Under the pieces are notes generated by a model, which was not told where the DNA came from, ran no database searches, and worked only from the letters and a program-made list of their open reading frames with translations. From the NCBI GenBank assembly GCA_036417435.1, contig JAZAQT010000083.1, positions 124,001 to 188,000 on the forward strand: a stretch of DNA of 64,000 nt, read 5' to 3'. The translations under genes were made by a program, and so were the position numbers. Every line of letters starts with the position of its first letter. The first letter of the stretch is position 1. This DNA comes from Inia geoffrensis (lineage: Eukaryota; Chordata; Mammalia; Artiodactyla; Iniidae). Positions 1-13,922 of the stretch are shown here, piece by piece.

Positions 1-44
1 TCTGAAAGAGTAGGAAAAGAGGCAGCAGTTCGACAGTGGTGCAC
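1..44. repeat. Partial unit (right end only)
   Basis: Last 44 bp of a unit, matching 5206-5249 exactly; the array continues to the left. Confidence 0.9.
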
Positions 45-1777
45 TTGGCCAAAAAGGGTGTATGCGTTTTTTCCTGAATATATTTCGGAAAAAACGCATA
101 CGCCCTTTTTGGCCAACCAAGCAAGCCTGCAATGGAAATCCGCACTACAAGAAGTCTCACTTCCCACCGATCCAAATGGCCGTCCGAAAAAAGTGTAAAA
201 TCCAGAGAGGCAGGACAGGCCATGGAGAACCGGCAGCCTTTTTATGCTGATGGGCGGGATGTAAATTGCCAACAGCCACTCTGGAGAAGTGGATGGTGTT
301 TCCTGGAACAAAGAAAAAACCAAGCTAGAGAGCCTAGGGCACTTCCACTTATGGTGCTATAGATTCGGAAAATTTAAATGAAAAAGACACAGCCACACCA
401 AAGTTTGGGGCTGCTCTGTGTACGGGATCCTTGACTATGGTACAACTTTAATAGCCGAGAAAGAGAAAAATGGATATAGAAGTTGTGGTACATCCCTACA
501 ATGGAATATCACTCAACAATGAAATCAATGGCAACAGACCAGTAGCAGCATAATGAGAGGATTTAGTTATGATGATTCTAAGTGAAATAAGTCACACAGA
601 AAAAGAAACATCATAAGATATCACTAATACCGGGAATGTAAACACGGCTACGCGTGAGCTGCATTTCAAAACAAAACAGAGTCTCACATTTACCAAAGAA
701 ACTTAGGCTTGCTTAAGGGTAAAGGAGAGTGGGGAGGCTGCATAAAACCAGAGGTTGACATTAGGACAGATACCATTCCATAAGCCAAATATTTATTAGA
801 CAAGACCTACTCCTCGCTCAACCATATGGACTCAACGCCCCGTATTCAAAACTTAGGAATATACCTGACTATGAAGAAAATTAAAACCCATACATTTATA
901 GGTCTCCATAAGAAAATTATTTGTGTACAGCACCATACACACAGCAGTGTCAATAAGCTAAAGCCCCTTATAAAAATAAATTTGAAAAAGAAAACACAAG
1001 GACTGTGAAATAGAGAGAAATTCTTAAATAACTCCTTGAGGGCTTGTGAGGAATCTTGGATTTACCACCTCTACATCCACAGCTGGGGGAGAGATAAGGC
1101 TGGACACTGGGGTTGATACTATTGGTGAGGGAATGCAGACCCTTTGAGGTAATGGTGCATGGTTCCCATTGCACGGGTCCCAAGTCTCCACGTTTAAGGG
1201 ATTTATCCTTCAGCTAAAATATGCATGGAAAACCCAGAATATGGTCCACGAAGTGACCAGGCAAAATTTTAAAACTCATCGCCATTTTCGCCCCCTGGTA
1301 CTGGAGTTCGCCCTTCCAGATGCGATATTAACATTCTCCCCACTTGGAGAGTCAGTGCCTTTGACCTCTTGTTTGGCACAGTTTGCAATTTCTGTGGAAG
1401 ATGAACAGGAATAAGGAGAACCAATGAGTGGCTAACTCGATGTGTTTGGACGGGCACATTGAACTCTGATTTCCCTACAGGAAGAAGAATTCACCAAAGG
1501 CTCAGCGGGCCATGCCGGAACGAGATTAGGGCCTGAAGCAATTCTTCGGGTTTGCGGTCAGCTCACAAGAAAGCGAGTTGAGAAAAGGAGATTTTTGGCA
1601 CTGTAACTCACAATCCTGCAGAGTTCCAAATGACCTCTATCATCCAAAAATTTATTGAAGGAAGGCTGTGAAGAGGACTTGAACCCGACGCAGAATTGCA
1701 GAAAACAGATATCAGGGGGTAGATAAGAATTGCTCTGAAAGCGTAGGAAAAGAGGCAGCAGTTCGACAGTGATGCAC
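45..1777. repeat. Satellite unit 1, type a, 1,733 bp
   Basis: The palindrome has three mismatches (GGGTGTATG in the left arm, TATTTCGG in the right). Three 1-bp deletions explain the length: CAAGAAG near 150, CACTGGGG near 1107 and CAAAATTTTAAAAC near 1263. It lacks the CTCGAG site (TACTGGAGTT). The counterpart one block later is unit 4. Confidence 0.95.
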
Positions 1778-3514
1778 TTGGCCAAAAAGGGCGTATGCGT
1801 TTTTTCCTCAATGTATTCAGGAAAAAACGCATACGCCCTTTTTGGCCAACCAAGCAAGCCTGCAATGGAAATACGCACTACAAGGAAGTCTCACTTCCCA
1901 CGGATCCAAAGGGCCGTCCGGAAAAAGGGTAAAATCCAGAGAGGCAGGACAGGCCATGGAGAACCTGCAGCCTTTTTATGCTGATGGGAGGGATGTAAAT
2001 TGCCAACAGCCACTCTGGAGAAGTGCATGGTGTTTCCTGGAACAAAGAAAAAACCAAGCTAGACAACCTAGTGCACTTCCACTTATGGTGCTATAGATTC
2101 GGAAAATTTAAATGAAAAAGACACAGCCACACCAAAGTTTGGGGCTGCTCTGTGTACGGGATCCTTGACTATGGTACAACTTTAATAGCCCAGAAAGAGA
2201 AAAATGGATATAGAAGTTGTGGTACATCCCTACAATGGAATATCACTCAACAATGAAATCAATGGCGACAGACCAGTAGCAGCATAATGAGAGGATTTAG
2301 TTATGATGATTCTAAGTGAAATAAGTCACACAGAAAAAGAAACATCATAATATATCACTAATACCGGGAATGTAAACACGGCTACGTGTGAACTGCATTA
2401 CAAAACACAACAGAGTCTCACATTTACAAAAGAAACTTATGCTTGCTTAAGGGGAAAGGAGAGTCGGGAGGCTGCATAAAACCAGAGGTTCACATTAGGA
2501 CAGATACCATTCCATAAGCCAAATATATATTAGACAAGACCTACTCCTTGCTCAACGAAATGGACTCAACACCCCGTATTCAAAACCTAGGAATATGCCT
2601 GACTCTGAAGAAAATTAAAACCCATACATTTATAGGTCTCCATAAGAAAATCATTTGTGTACAGCACCATACACACAGCAGTGTCAATAAGCTAAATCCC
2701 CTTATAAAAATAAATTTGAAAAAGAAAACACAATGAATGTGAAATAGAGGGAAATTCTTAAATAAGTCCTTCAGGGCTTGTGAGGAATCTTGGATTTACC
2801 ACCTCTACATCCACAGCTGTGGGAGAGATAAGGTTGGACACTTGGGGCTGATACTATTGGTGAGGGAATGCAGACCCTTTGAGGCAATGGTGCATGGTTC
2901 CCATTCCACGGGTCCCAAATCTCCACGTTTAAGGGATTTATCCTTCAGCTAAAATATGCATGGAAAACCCAGAATACGGTCCACGAAGTGACCAGGCAAA
3001 ATTTTAAAACTCATCGCCATTTTCGCCCCCTGGTACTCTAGTTCTCCGTTCCAGATGCGATATTAACATTCTCCCCACTTGGAGAGTCAGTGCCTTTGAC
3101 CTCTTGTTTCGCACAGTTTGCAATTTCTGTGGAAGATGAACAGGAATAAGGAGAACGAATGAGCAGCTAACTCCATGTGTTTTTTTACGGGCACATTGAA
3201 CTCTGATTTCCCAACAGGAAGAAGAATTCACCAAAGGCTCAGCGTGCCATGCCGGAACGAGATTAGGGACTAAAGCAATTCTTCGGGTTTGCGGTCAGCT
3301 CACAAGAAAGCGAGTTGAGAAAACGAGATTTTTGGCACTGTAACTCACAATCCTGCAGAGTTCCAAATGACCCCTATCATCCAAAAATTTATTGAAGGAA
3401 GGCTGTGAAGAGGACTTGAACGCGACGCAGAATTGCAGAAAACAGATATCAGGGGGTAGATAAGAATTGCTCTGAAAGCGTAGGAAAAGAGGCAGCAGTT
3501 CGACAGTGATGCAC
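1778..3514. repeat. Satellite unit 2, type b, 1,737 bp
   Basis: The palindrome has two left-arm mismatches near its centre (CCTCAATG). A T7 run, GTGTTTTTTTACGGG near 3176, adds 2 bp where others read GTTTGGACGGG; one base is missing in CAAAATTTTAAAAC. The CTCGAG site is lost (TACTCTAGTT). Counterpart: unit 5. Confidence 0.95.
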
Positions 3515-5249
3515 TTGGCCAAAATGGGCGTATGCGATTTTTCCTGAATATATTCAGGAAAACACGCATACGCCCTTTTTGGCCAACCAAGCAAGCCTGC
3601 AATGGAAATCCGCACTACAAGGAAGTCTCACTTCCCACCGATCCAAACGGCCGTCCGAAAATAGTGTAAAATCCAGAGAGGCAGGACAGGCCATGGAGAA
3701 CCAGCAGCCTTGTTATGCTGATGGGCGGGATGTAAATTGCCAACAGCCACTCTGGAGAAGTGCATGGTGTTTCCTGGAACAAAGAAAAAACCAAGCTAGA
3801 GAGCCTAGGGCACTTCCACTTATGGTGCTATAGATTCGGAAAATTTAAATGAAAAAGACACAGCCACACCAAAGTTTGGGGCTGCTCTGTGTACGGGATC
3901 CTTGACTATGGTACAACTTTAATAGCCCAGAAAGAGAAAAATGGATATAGAAGTTGTGGTACATCCCTACAATGGAATATCACTCAACAATGAAATCAAT
4001 GGCAACACACCAGTAGCAGCATAATGACAGGATTTAGTTATGATGATTCTAAGTGAAATAAGTCACACAGAAAAAGAAACATCATAAGATATCACTAATA
4101 CCGGGACTGTAAACACGGCTACGTGAGAACTGCATTACAAAACACAACAGAGTCTCACATTTACAAAAGAAACTTATGCTTGCTTAAGGGGAAAGGAGAG
4201 TGGGGAGGCTGCATGAAACCAGAGGTTGACATTAGGACAGATACCATTCCATAAGCCAAATATATATTAGACAAGACCTACTCCTTGCTCAACCAAATGG
4301 ACTCTACACCCCGTATTCAAAACCTAGGAATATGCCTGACTATGAAGAAAATTAAAACCCATATATTTATACGTCTCCATAAGAAAATCATTTGTGTACA
4401 GCAGCATACACACAGCAGTGTAAATAAGCTAAATCCCCTTATAAAAATAAATTTGAAAAAGAAAACACAAGGAATGTGAAATAGAGAGAAATTCTTAAAT
4501 AAGTCCTTCAGGGCTTGTGAGGAATCTTGGATTTACCACCTCTACATCCCCAGCTGTGGGAGAGATAAGGCTGGACACTTGGGGCTGATACTATTGGTGA
4601 GGGAATGCAGGCCCTTTGAGGTAATGGTGCATGGTTCCCATTCCACGGGTCCCAAATCTCCACGTTTAAGGGATTTATCCTTCAGCTAACATATGCATGG
4701 AAAACCCAGAATATGGTCCACGAAGTGACCAGGCAAAATTTTAAAACTCATCGCCATTTTCGCCCCCTGGTACTCGAGTTCGCCGTTCCAGATGCGATAT
4801 TAACATTCTCCCCACTTGGAGAGTCAGTGCCTTTGACCTCTTGTTTCGCACAGTTTGCAATTTCTGTGGAAGATGAACAGGAATAAGGAGAACGAATGAG
4901 CGGCTAACTCGATGTGTTTGGACGGGCACATTGAACTCTGATTTCCCTACAGGAAGAAGAATTCACCAAAGGCTCAGCGGGCCATGCCGGAACGAGATTA
5001 GGGCCTGAAGCAATTCTTCGGGTTTGCGGTCAGCTCACAAGAAAGCGAGTTGAGAAAAGGAGATTTTTGGCACTGTAACTCACAATCCTGCAGAGTTCCA
5101 AATGACACCTATCATCCAAAAATTTATTGAAGGAAGGCTGTGAAGAGGACTTGAACGCGACGCAGAATTGCAGAAAACAGATATCAGGGGTTAGATAAGA
5201 ATTGCTCTGAAAGAGTAGGAAAAGAGGCAGCAGTTCGACAGTGGTGCAC
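3515..5249. repeat. Satellite unit 3, type c, 1,735 bp
   Basis: The palindrome has three mismatches unlike those of types a and b (CAAAATGGG and GCGATTTTT on the left, GAAAACACG on the right). Also carries ATATATTTATACGTC and GCAGCATACAC in the L1 part. Counterpart: unit 6. Confidence 0.95.
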
Positions 5250-6982
5250 TTGGCCAAAAAGGGTGTATGCGTTTTTTCCTGAATATATTTCGGAAAAAAC
5301 GCATACGCCCTTTTTGGCCAACCAAGCAAGCCTGCAATGGAAATCCGCACTACAAGAAGTCTCACTTCCCACCGATCCAAATGGCCGTCCGAAAAAAGTG
5401 TAAAATCCAGAGAGGCAGGACAGGCCATGGAGAACCGGCAGCCTTTTTATGCTGATGGGCGGGATGTAAATTGCCAACAGCCACTCTGGAGAAGTGGATG
5501 GTGTTTCCTGGAACAAAGAAAAAACCAAGCTAGAGAGCCTAGGGCACTTCCACTTATGGTGCTATAGATTCGGAAAATTTAAATGAAAAAGACACAGCCA
5601 CACCAAAGTTTGGGGCTGCTCTGTGTACGGGATCCTTGACTATGGTACAACTTTAATAGCCGAGAAAGAGAAAAATGGATATAGAAGTTGTGGTACATCC
5701 CTACAATGGAATATCACTCAACAATGAAATCAATGGCAACAGACCAGTAGCAGCATAATGAGAGGATTTAGTTATGATGATTCTAAGTGAAATAAGTCAC
5801 ACAGAAAAAGAAACATCATAAGATATCACTAATACCGGGAATGTAAACACGGCTACGCGTGAGCTGCATTTCAAAACAAAACAGAGTCTCACATTTACCA
5901 AAGAAACTTAGGCTTGCTTAAGGGTAAAGGAGAGTGGGGAGGCTGCATAAAACCAGAGGTTGACATTAGGACAGATACCATTCCATAAGCCAAATATTTA
6001 TTAGACAAGACCTACTCCTCGCTCAACCATATGGACTCAACGCCCCGTATTCAAAACTTAGGAATATACCTGACTATGAAGAAAATTAAAACCCATACAT
6101 TTATAGGTCTCCATAAGAAAATTATTTGTGTACAGCACCATACACACAGCAGTGTCAATAAGCTAAAGCCCCTTATAAAAATAAATTTGAAAAAGAAAAC
6201 ACAAGGACTGTGAAATAGAGAGAAATTCTTAAATAACTCCTTGAGGGCTTGTGAGGAATCTTGGATTTACCACCTCTACATCCACAGCTGTGGGAGAGAT
6301 AAGGCTGGACACTGGGGTTGATACTATTGGTGAGGGAATGCAGACCCTTTGAGGTAATGGTGCATGGTTCCCATTGCACGGGTCCCAAGTCTCCACGTTT
6401 AAGGGATTTATCCTTCAGCTAAAATATGCATGGAAAACCCAGAATATGGTCCACGAAGTGACCAGGCAAAATTTTAAAACTCATCGCCATTTTCGCCCCC
6501 TGGTACTGGAGTTCGCCCTTCCAGATGCGATATTAACATTCTCCCCACTTGGAGAGTCAGTGCCTTTGACCTCTTGTTTGGCACAGTTTGCAATTTCTGT
6601 GGAAGATGAACAGGAATAAGGAGAACCAATGAGTGGCTAACTCGATGTGTTTGGACGGGCACATTGAACTCTGATTTCCCTACAGGAAGAAGAATTCACC
6701 AAAGGCTCAGCGGGCCATGCCGGAACGAGATTAGGGCCTGAAGCAATTCTTCGGGTTTGCGGTCAGCTCACAAGAAAGCGAGTTGAGAAAAGGAGATTTT
6801 TGGCACTGTAACTCACAATCCTGCAGAGTTCCAAATGACCTCTATCATCCAAAAATTTATTGAAGGAAGGCTGTGAAGAGGACTTGAACCCGACGCAGAA
6901 TTGCAGAAAACAGATATCAGGGGGTAGATAAGAATTGCTCTGAAAGCGTAGGAAAAGAGGCAGCAGTTCGACAGTGATGCAC
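5250..6982. repeat. Satellite unit 4, type a, 1,733 bp
   Basis: Nearly identical to unit 1, with the same three deletions and palindrome mismatches; the one noticed difference is T6291 for G1086. Confidence 0.95.
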
Positions 6983-8719
6983 TTGGCCAAAAAGGGCGTA
7001 TGCGTTTTTTCCTCAATGTATTCAGGAAAAAACGCATACGCCCTTTTTGGCCAACCAAGCAAGCCTGCAATGGAAATACGCACTACAAGGAAGTCTCACT
7101 TCCCACGGATCCAAAGGGCCGTCCGGAAAAAGGGTAAAATCCAGAGAGGCAGGACAGGCCATGGAGAACCTGCAGCCTTTTTATGCTGATGGGAGGGATG
7201 TAAATTGCCAACAGCCACTCTGGAGAAGTGCATGGTGTTTCCTGGAACAAAGAAAAAAACAAGCTAGACAACCTAGTGCACTTCCACTTATGGTGCTATA
7301 GATTCGGAAAATTTAAATGAAAAAGACACAGCCACACCAAAGTTTGGGGCTGCTCTGTGTACGGGATCCTTGACTATGGTACAACTTTAATAGCCCAGAA
7401 AGAGAAAAATGGATATAGAAGTTGTGGTACATCCCTACAATGGAATATCACTCAACAATGAAATCAATGGCGACAGACCAGTAGCAGCATAATGAGAGGA
7501 TTTAGTTATGATGATTCTAAGTGAAATAAGTCACACAGAAAAAGAAACATCATAATATATCACTAATACCGGGAATGTAAACACGGCTACGTGTGAACTG
7601 CATTACAAAACACAACAGAGTCTCACATTTACAAAAGAAACTTATGCTTGCTTAAGGGGAAAGGAGAGTCGGGAGGCTGCATAAAACCAGAGGTTCACAT
7701 TAGGACAGATACCATTCCATAAGCCAAATATATATTAGACAAGACCTACTCCTTGCTCAACGAAATGGACTCAACACCCCGTATTCAAAACCTAGGAATA
7801 TGCCTGACTCTGAAGAAAATTAAAACCCATACATTTATAGGTCTCCATAAGAAAATCATTTGTGTACAGCACCATACACACAGCAGTGTCAATAAGCTAA
7901 AGCCCCTTATAAAAATAAATTTGAAAAAGAAAACACAATGAATGTGAAATAGAGGGAAATTCTTAAATAAGTCCTTCAGGGCTTGTGAGGAATCTTGGAT
8001 TTACCACCTCTACATCCACAGCTGTGGGAGAGATAAGGTTGGACACTTGGGGCTGATACTATTGGTGAGGGAATGCAGACCCTTTGAGGCAATGGTGCAT
8101 GGTTCCCATTGCACGGGTCCCAAATCTCCACGTTTAAGGGATTTATCCTTCAGCTAAAATATGCATGGAAAACCCAGAATACGGTCCACGAAGTGACCAG
8201 GCAAAATTTTAAAACTCATCGCCATTTTCGCCCCCTGGTACTCTAGTTCTCCGTTCCAGATGCGATATTAACATTCTCCCCACTTGGAGAGTCAGTGCCT
8301 TTGACCTCTTGTTTCGCACAGTTTGCAATTTCTGTGGAAGATGAACAGGAATAAGGAGAACGAATGAGCAGCTAACTCCATGTGTTTTTTTACGGGCACA
8401 TTGAACTCTGATTTCCCAACAGGAAGAAGAATTCACCAAAGGCTCAGCGTGCCATGCCGGAACGAGATTAGGGACTAAAGCAATTCTTCGGGTTTGCGGT
8501 CAGCTCACAAGAAAGCGAGTTGAGAAAACGAGATTTTTGGCACTGTAACTCACAATCCTGCAGAGTTCCAAATGACCCCTATCATCCAAAAATTTATTGA
8601 AGGAAGGCTGTGAAGAGGACTTGAACGCGACGCAGAATTGCAGAAAACAGATATCAGGGGGTAGATAAGAATTGCTCTGAAAGCGTAGGAAAAGAGGCAG
8701 CAGTTCGACAGTGATGCAC
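6983..8719. repeat. Satellite unit 5, type b, 1,737 bp
   Basis: Repeats unit 2 including the T7 insertion near 8381. Differences from unit 2: A7259, G7902 and G8111. Confidence 0.95.
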
Positions 8720-10454
8720 TTGGCCAAAATGGGCGTATGCGATTTTTCCTGAATATATTCAGGAAAACACGCATACGCCCTTTTTGGCCAACCAAGCAAG
8801 CCTGCAATGGAAATCCGCACTACAAGGAAGTCTCACTTCCCACCGATCCAAACGGCCGTCCGAAAATAGTGTAAAATCCAGAGAGGCAGGACAGGCCATG
8901 GAGAACCAGCAGCCTTGTTATGCTGATGGGCGGGATGTAAATTGCCAACAGCCACTCTGGAGAAGTGCATGGTGTTTCCTGGAACAAAGAAAAAACCAAG
9001 CTAGAGAGCCTAGGGCACTTCCACTTATGGTGCTATAGATTCGGAAAATTTAAATGAAAAAGACACAGCCACACCAAAGTTTGGGGCTGCTCTGTGTACG
9101 GGATCCTTGACTATGGTACAACTTTAATAGCCCAGAAAGAGAAAAATGGATATAGAAGTTGTGGTACATCCCTACAATGGAATATCACTCAACAATGAAA
9201 TCAATGGCAACACACCAGTAGCAGCATAATGACAGGATTTAGTTATGATGATTCTAAGTGAAATAAGTCACACAGAAAAAGAAACATCATAAGATATCAC
9301 TAATACCGGGACTGTAAACACGGCTACGTGAGAACTGCATTACAAAACACAACAGAGTCTCACATTTACAAAAGAAACTTATGCTTGCTTAAGGGGAAAG
9401 GAGAGTGGGGAGGCTGCATGAAACCAGAGGTTGACATTAGGACAGATACCATTCCATAAGCCAAATATATATTAGACAAGACCTACTCCTTGCTCAACCA
9501 AATGGACTCTACACCCCGTATTCAAAACCTAGGAATATGCCTGACTATGAAGAAAATTAAAACCCATATATTTATACGTCTCCATAAGAAAATCATTTGT
9601 GTACAGCAGCATACACACAGCAGTGTAAATAAGCTAAATCCCCTTATAAAAATAAATTTGAAAAAGAAAACACAAGGAATGTGAAATAGAGAGAAATTCT
9701 TAAATAAGTCCTTCAGGGCTTGTGAGGAATCTTGGATTTACCACCTCTACATCCCCAGCTGTGGGAGAGATAAGGCTGGACACTTGGGGCTGATACTATT
9801 GGTGAGGGAATGCAGACCCTTTGAGGTAATGGTGCATGGTTCCCATTCCACGGGTCCCAAATCTCCACGTTTAAGGGATTTATCCTTCAGCTAACATATG
9901 CATGGAAAACCCAGAATATGGTCCACGAAGTGACCAGGCAAAATTTTAAAACTCATCGCCATTTTCGCCCCCTGGTACTCGAGTTCGCCGTTCCAGATGC
10001 GATATTAACATTCTCCCCACTTGGAGAGTCAGTGCCTTTGACCTCTTGTTTCGCACAGTTTGCAATTTCTGTGGAAGATGAACAGGAATAAGGAGAACGA
10101 ATGAGCGGCTAACTCGATGTGTTTGGACGGGCACATTGAACTCTGATTTCCCTACAGGAAGAAGAATTCACCAAAGGCTCAGCGGGCCATGCCGGAACGA
10201 GATTAGGGCCTGAAGCAATTCTTCGGGTTTGCGGTCAGCTCACAAGAAAGCGAGTTGAGAAAAGGAGATTTTTGGCACTGTAACTCACAATCCTGCAGAG
10301 TTCCAAATGACACCTATCATCCAAAAATTTATTGAAGGAAGGCTGTGAAGAGGACTTGAACGCGACGCAGAATTGCAGAAAACAGATATCAGGGGTTAGA
10401 TAAGAATTGCTCTGAAAGAGTCGGAAAAGAGGCAGCAGTTCGACAGTGGTGCAC
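8720..10454. repeat. Satellite unit 6, type c, 1,735 bp
   Basis: Repeats unit 3, with A9816 for G4611 and C10422 near its end. Confidence 0.95.
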
Positions 10455-12189
10455 TTGGCCAAAAAGGGTGTATGCGTTTTTTCCTGAATATATTTCGGAA
10501 AAAACGCATACGCCCTTTTTGGCCAACCAAGCAAGCCTGCAATGGAAATCCGCACTACAAGAAGTCTCACTTCCCACCGATCCAAACGGCCGTCCGAAAA
10601 AAGTGTAAAATCCAGAGAGGCAGGACAGGCCATGGAGAACCGGCAGCCTTTTTATGCTGATGGGCGGGATGTAAATTGCCAACAGCCACTCTGGAGAAGT
10701 GGATGGTGTTTCCTGGAACAAAGAAAAAACCAAGCTAGAGAGCCTAGGGCACTTCCACTTATGGTGCTATAGATTCGGAAAATTTAAATGAAAAAGACAC
10801 AGCCACACCAAAGTTTGGGGCTGCTCTGTGTACGGGAGCCTTGACTATGGTACAACTTTAATAGCCGAGAAAGAGAAAAATGGATATAGAAGTTGTGGTA
10901 CATCCCTACAATGGAATATCACTCAACAATGTAATCAATGGCAACAGACCAGTAGCAGCATAATGACAGGATTTAGTTATGATGATTCTAAGTGAAATAA
11001 GTCACACAGAAAAAGAAACATCATAAGATATCACTAATACCGGGAATGTAAACACGGCTATGCGTGAGCTGCATTTCAAAACAAAACAGAGTCTCACATT
11101 TACAAAAGAAACTTAGGCTTGCTTAAGGATAAAGGAGAGTGGGGAGGATGCATAAAACCAGAGGTTGACATTAGGACAGATACCATTCCATAAGCCAAAT
11201 ATATATTAGACAAGACCTACTCCTTGCTCAACCAAATGGACTCAACACCCCGTATTCAAAACCTAGGAATATGCCTGACTATGAAGAAAATTAAAACCCA
11301 TACATTTATAGGTCTCCATAAGAAAATCATTTGTGTACAGCACCATACACACAGCAGTGTCAATAAGCTAAATCCCCTTATAAAAATAAATTTGAAAAAC
11401 AAAACACAAGGACTGTGAAATAGAGAGAAATTCTTAAATAAATCCTTCAGGACTTGTGAGGAATCTTGGATTTACCACCTCTACATCTACGGCTGTGGGA
11501 GAGATAAGGCTGGACACTTGGGGCTGATAGTATTTGTGAGGGAATGCAGACCCTTTGAGGTAATGGTGCATGGTTCCCATTCCACGGGTCACAAATCTCC
11601 ACGTTTAAGGGATTTATCCTTCAGCTAAAATATGCATGGAAAACCCAGAATATGGTCCACGAAGTGATCAGGCATAATTTCTAAAACTCATCGCCATTTT
11701 CGCCCCCTGGTACTCGAGTTCGCCGTTCCAGATGCGATATTAACATTCTCCCCACTTGGAGAGACAGTGCCTTTGACCTCTTGTTTGACACAGTTTGCAA
11801 TTTCTGTGGAAGATGAACAGGAATAAGGAGAACCAATGAGCGGCTAACTCGATGTGTTTGGACGGGCACATTGAACTCTGATTTCCCTACAGGAAGAAGA
11901 ATTCACCAAAGGCTCAGCGGGCCATGCCGGAACGAGATTAGGGCCTGAAGCAATTCTTCGGGTTTTCGGTCAGCTCACAAGAAAGCGAGTTGAGAAAAGG
12001 AGATTTTTGGCACTGTAACTCACAATCCTGCAGAGTTCCAAATGACACCTATCATCCAAAAATTTATTGAAGGAAGGCTGTGAAGAGGACTTGAACGCGA
12101 CGCAGAATTGCAGAAAACAGATATCAGGGGTTAGATAAGAATTGCTCTGAAAGAGTAGGAAAAGAGGCAGCAGTTCGACAGTGGTGCAC
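10455..12189. repeat. Satellite unit 7, mosaic of type a and another lineage, 1,735 bp
   Basis: The left part is type a (palindrome with GGGTGTATG/TATTTCGG, CAAGAAG deletion, CATTTCAAAACAAAAC). From about 11,140-11,200 the sequence follows the lineage seen in units 9-11 (TTGAAAAACAAAAC, GCATAATTTCTAAAAC, GTATTTGTGAGG). GGGAGCC at 10836 destroys the GGATCC site found in other units. Counterpart: unit 12. Confidence 0.93.
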
Positions 12190-13922
12190 TTGGCCAAAAA
12201 GGGTGTATGCGTTTTTTCCTGAATATATTTCGGAAAAAACGCATACGCCCTTTTTGGCCAACCAAGCAAGCCTGCAATGGAAATCCGCACTACAAGAAGT
12301 CTCACTTCCCACCGATCCAAAGGGCCGTCCGAAAAAAGTGTAAAATCCAGAGAGGCAGGACAGGCCATGGAGAACCGGCAGCCTTTTTATGCTGATGGGC
12401 GGGATGTAAATTGCCAACAGCCACTCTGGAGAAGTGGATGGTGTTTCCTGGAACAAAGAAAAAACCAAGCTAGAGAGCCTAGGGCACTTCCACTTATGGT
12501 GCTATAGATTCGGAAAATTTAAATGAAAAAGACACAGCCACACCAAAGTTTGGGGCTGCTCTGTGTACGGGATCCTTGACTATGGTACAACTTTAATAGC
12601 CGAGAAAGAGAAAAATGGATATAGAAGTTGTGGTACATCCCTACAATGGAATATCACTCAACAATGAAATCAATGGCAACAGACCAGTAGCAGCATAATG
12701 AGAGGATTTAGTTATGATGATTCTAAGTGAAATAAGTCACACAGAAAAAGAAACATCATAAGATATCACTAATACCGGGAATGTAAACACGGCTACGCGT
12801 GAGCTGCATTTCAAAACAAAACAGAGTCTCACATTTACCAAAGAAACTTAGGCTTGCTTAAGGGTAAAGGAGAGTGGGGAGGCTGCATAAAACCAGAGGT
12901 TGACATTAGGACAGATACCATTCCATAAGCCAAATATTTATTAGACAAGACCTACTCCTCGCTCAACCATATGGACTCAACGCCCCGTATTCAAAACTTA
13001 GGAATATACCTGACTATGAAGAAAATTAAAACCCATACATTTATAGGTCTCCATAAGAAAATTATTTGTGTACAGCACCATACACACAGCAGTGTCAATA
13101 AGCTAAAGCCCCTTATAAAAATAAATTTGAAAAAGAAAACACAAGGACTGTGAAATAGAGAGAAATTCTTAAATAACTCCTTGAGGGCTTGTGAGGAATC
13201 TTGGATTTACCACCTCTACATCCACAGCTGTGGGAGAGATAAGGCTGGACACTGGGGTTGATACTATTGGTGAGGGAATGCAGACCCTTTGAGGTAATGG
13301 TGCATGGTTCCCATTGCACGGGTCCCAAGTCTCCACGTTTAAGGGATTTATCCTTCAGCTAAAATATGCATGGAAAACCCAGAATATGGTCCACGAAGTG
13401 ACCAGGCAAAATTTTAAAACTCATCGCCATTTTCGCCCCCTGGTACTGGAGTTCGCCCTTCCAGATGCGATATTAACATTCTCCCCACTTGGAGAGTCAG
13501 TGCCTTTGACCTCTTGTTTGGCACAGTTTGCAATTTCTGTGGAAGATGAACAGGAATAAGGAGAACCAATGAGTGGCTAACTCGATGTGTTTGGACGGGC
13601 ACATTGAACTCTGATTTCCCTACAGGAAGAAGAATTCACCAAAGGCTCAGCGGGCCATGCCGGAACGAGATTAGGGCCTGAAGCAATTCTTCGGGTTTGC
13701 GGTCAGCTCACAAGAAAGCGAGTTGAGAAAAGGAGATTTTTGGCACTGTAACTCACAATCCTGCAGAGTTCCAAATGACCTCTATCATCCAAAAATTTAT
13801 TGAAGGAAGGCTGTGAAGAGGACTTGAACCCGACGCAGAATTGCAGAAAACAGATATCAGGGGGTAGATAAGAATTGCTCTGAAAGCGTAGGAAAAGACG
13901 CAGCAGTTCGACAGTGATGCAC
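12190..13922. repeat. Satellite unit 8, type a, 1,733 bp
   Basis: Carries the three type-a deletions and palindrome mismatches; has AAGACGCAGC near its right end, shared with unit 13. Confidence 0.95.

Larger units (their letters stand above)
1..10410. repeat. 3-unit higher-order repeat, 5,205 bp, two copies (1-5205 and 5206-10410)
   Basis: Every landmark in 1-5205 recurs 5,205 bp later. By eye only five substitutions separate the copies: 1086 G/6291 T, 2054 C/7259 A, 2697 T/7902 G, 2906 C/8111 G, 4611 G/9816 A. The three units inside one copy are far more different from one another (lengths 1,733, 1,737 and 1,735 bp; different palindrome mismatches; private indels). A third copy begins (10422 A>C, 10587 T>C) but loses the register within unit 7, around 11.1 kb. 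Inference: recent block duplication by unequal exchange. Confidence 0.93.

Noticed and set aside
5030..5428. 132-codon - strand ORF with an ATG, in units with the CAAGAAG deletion
   Set aside because: It arises only where a 1-bp deletion joins an ATG (in GGCCATGGAG) to the 106-codon frame; no coding signature, splice context or homology. Treated as accidental.
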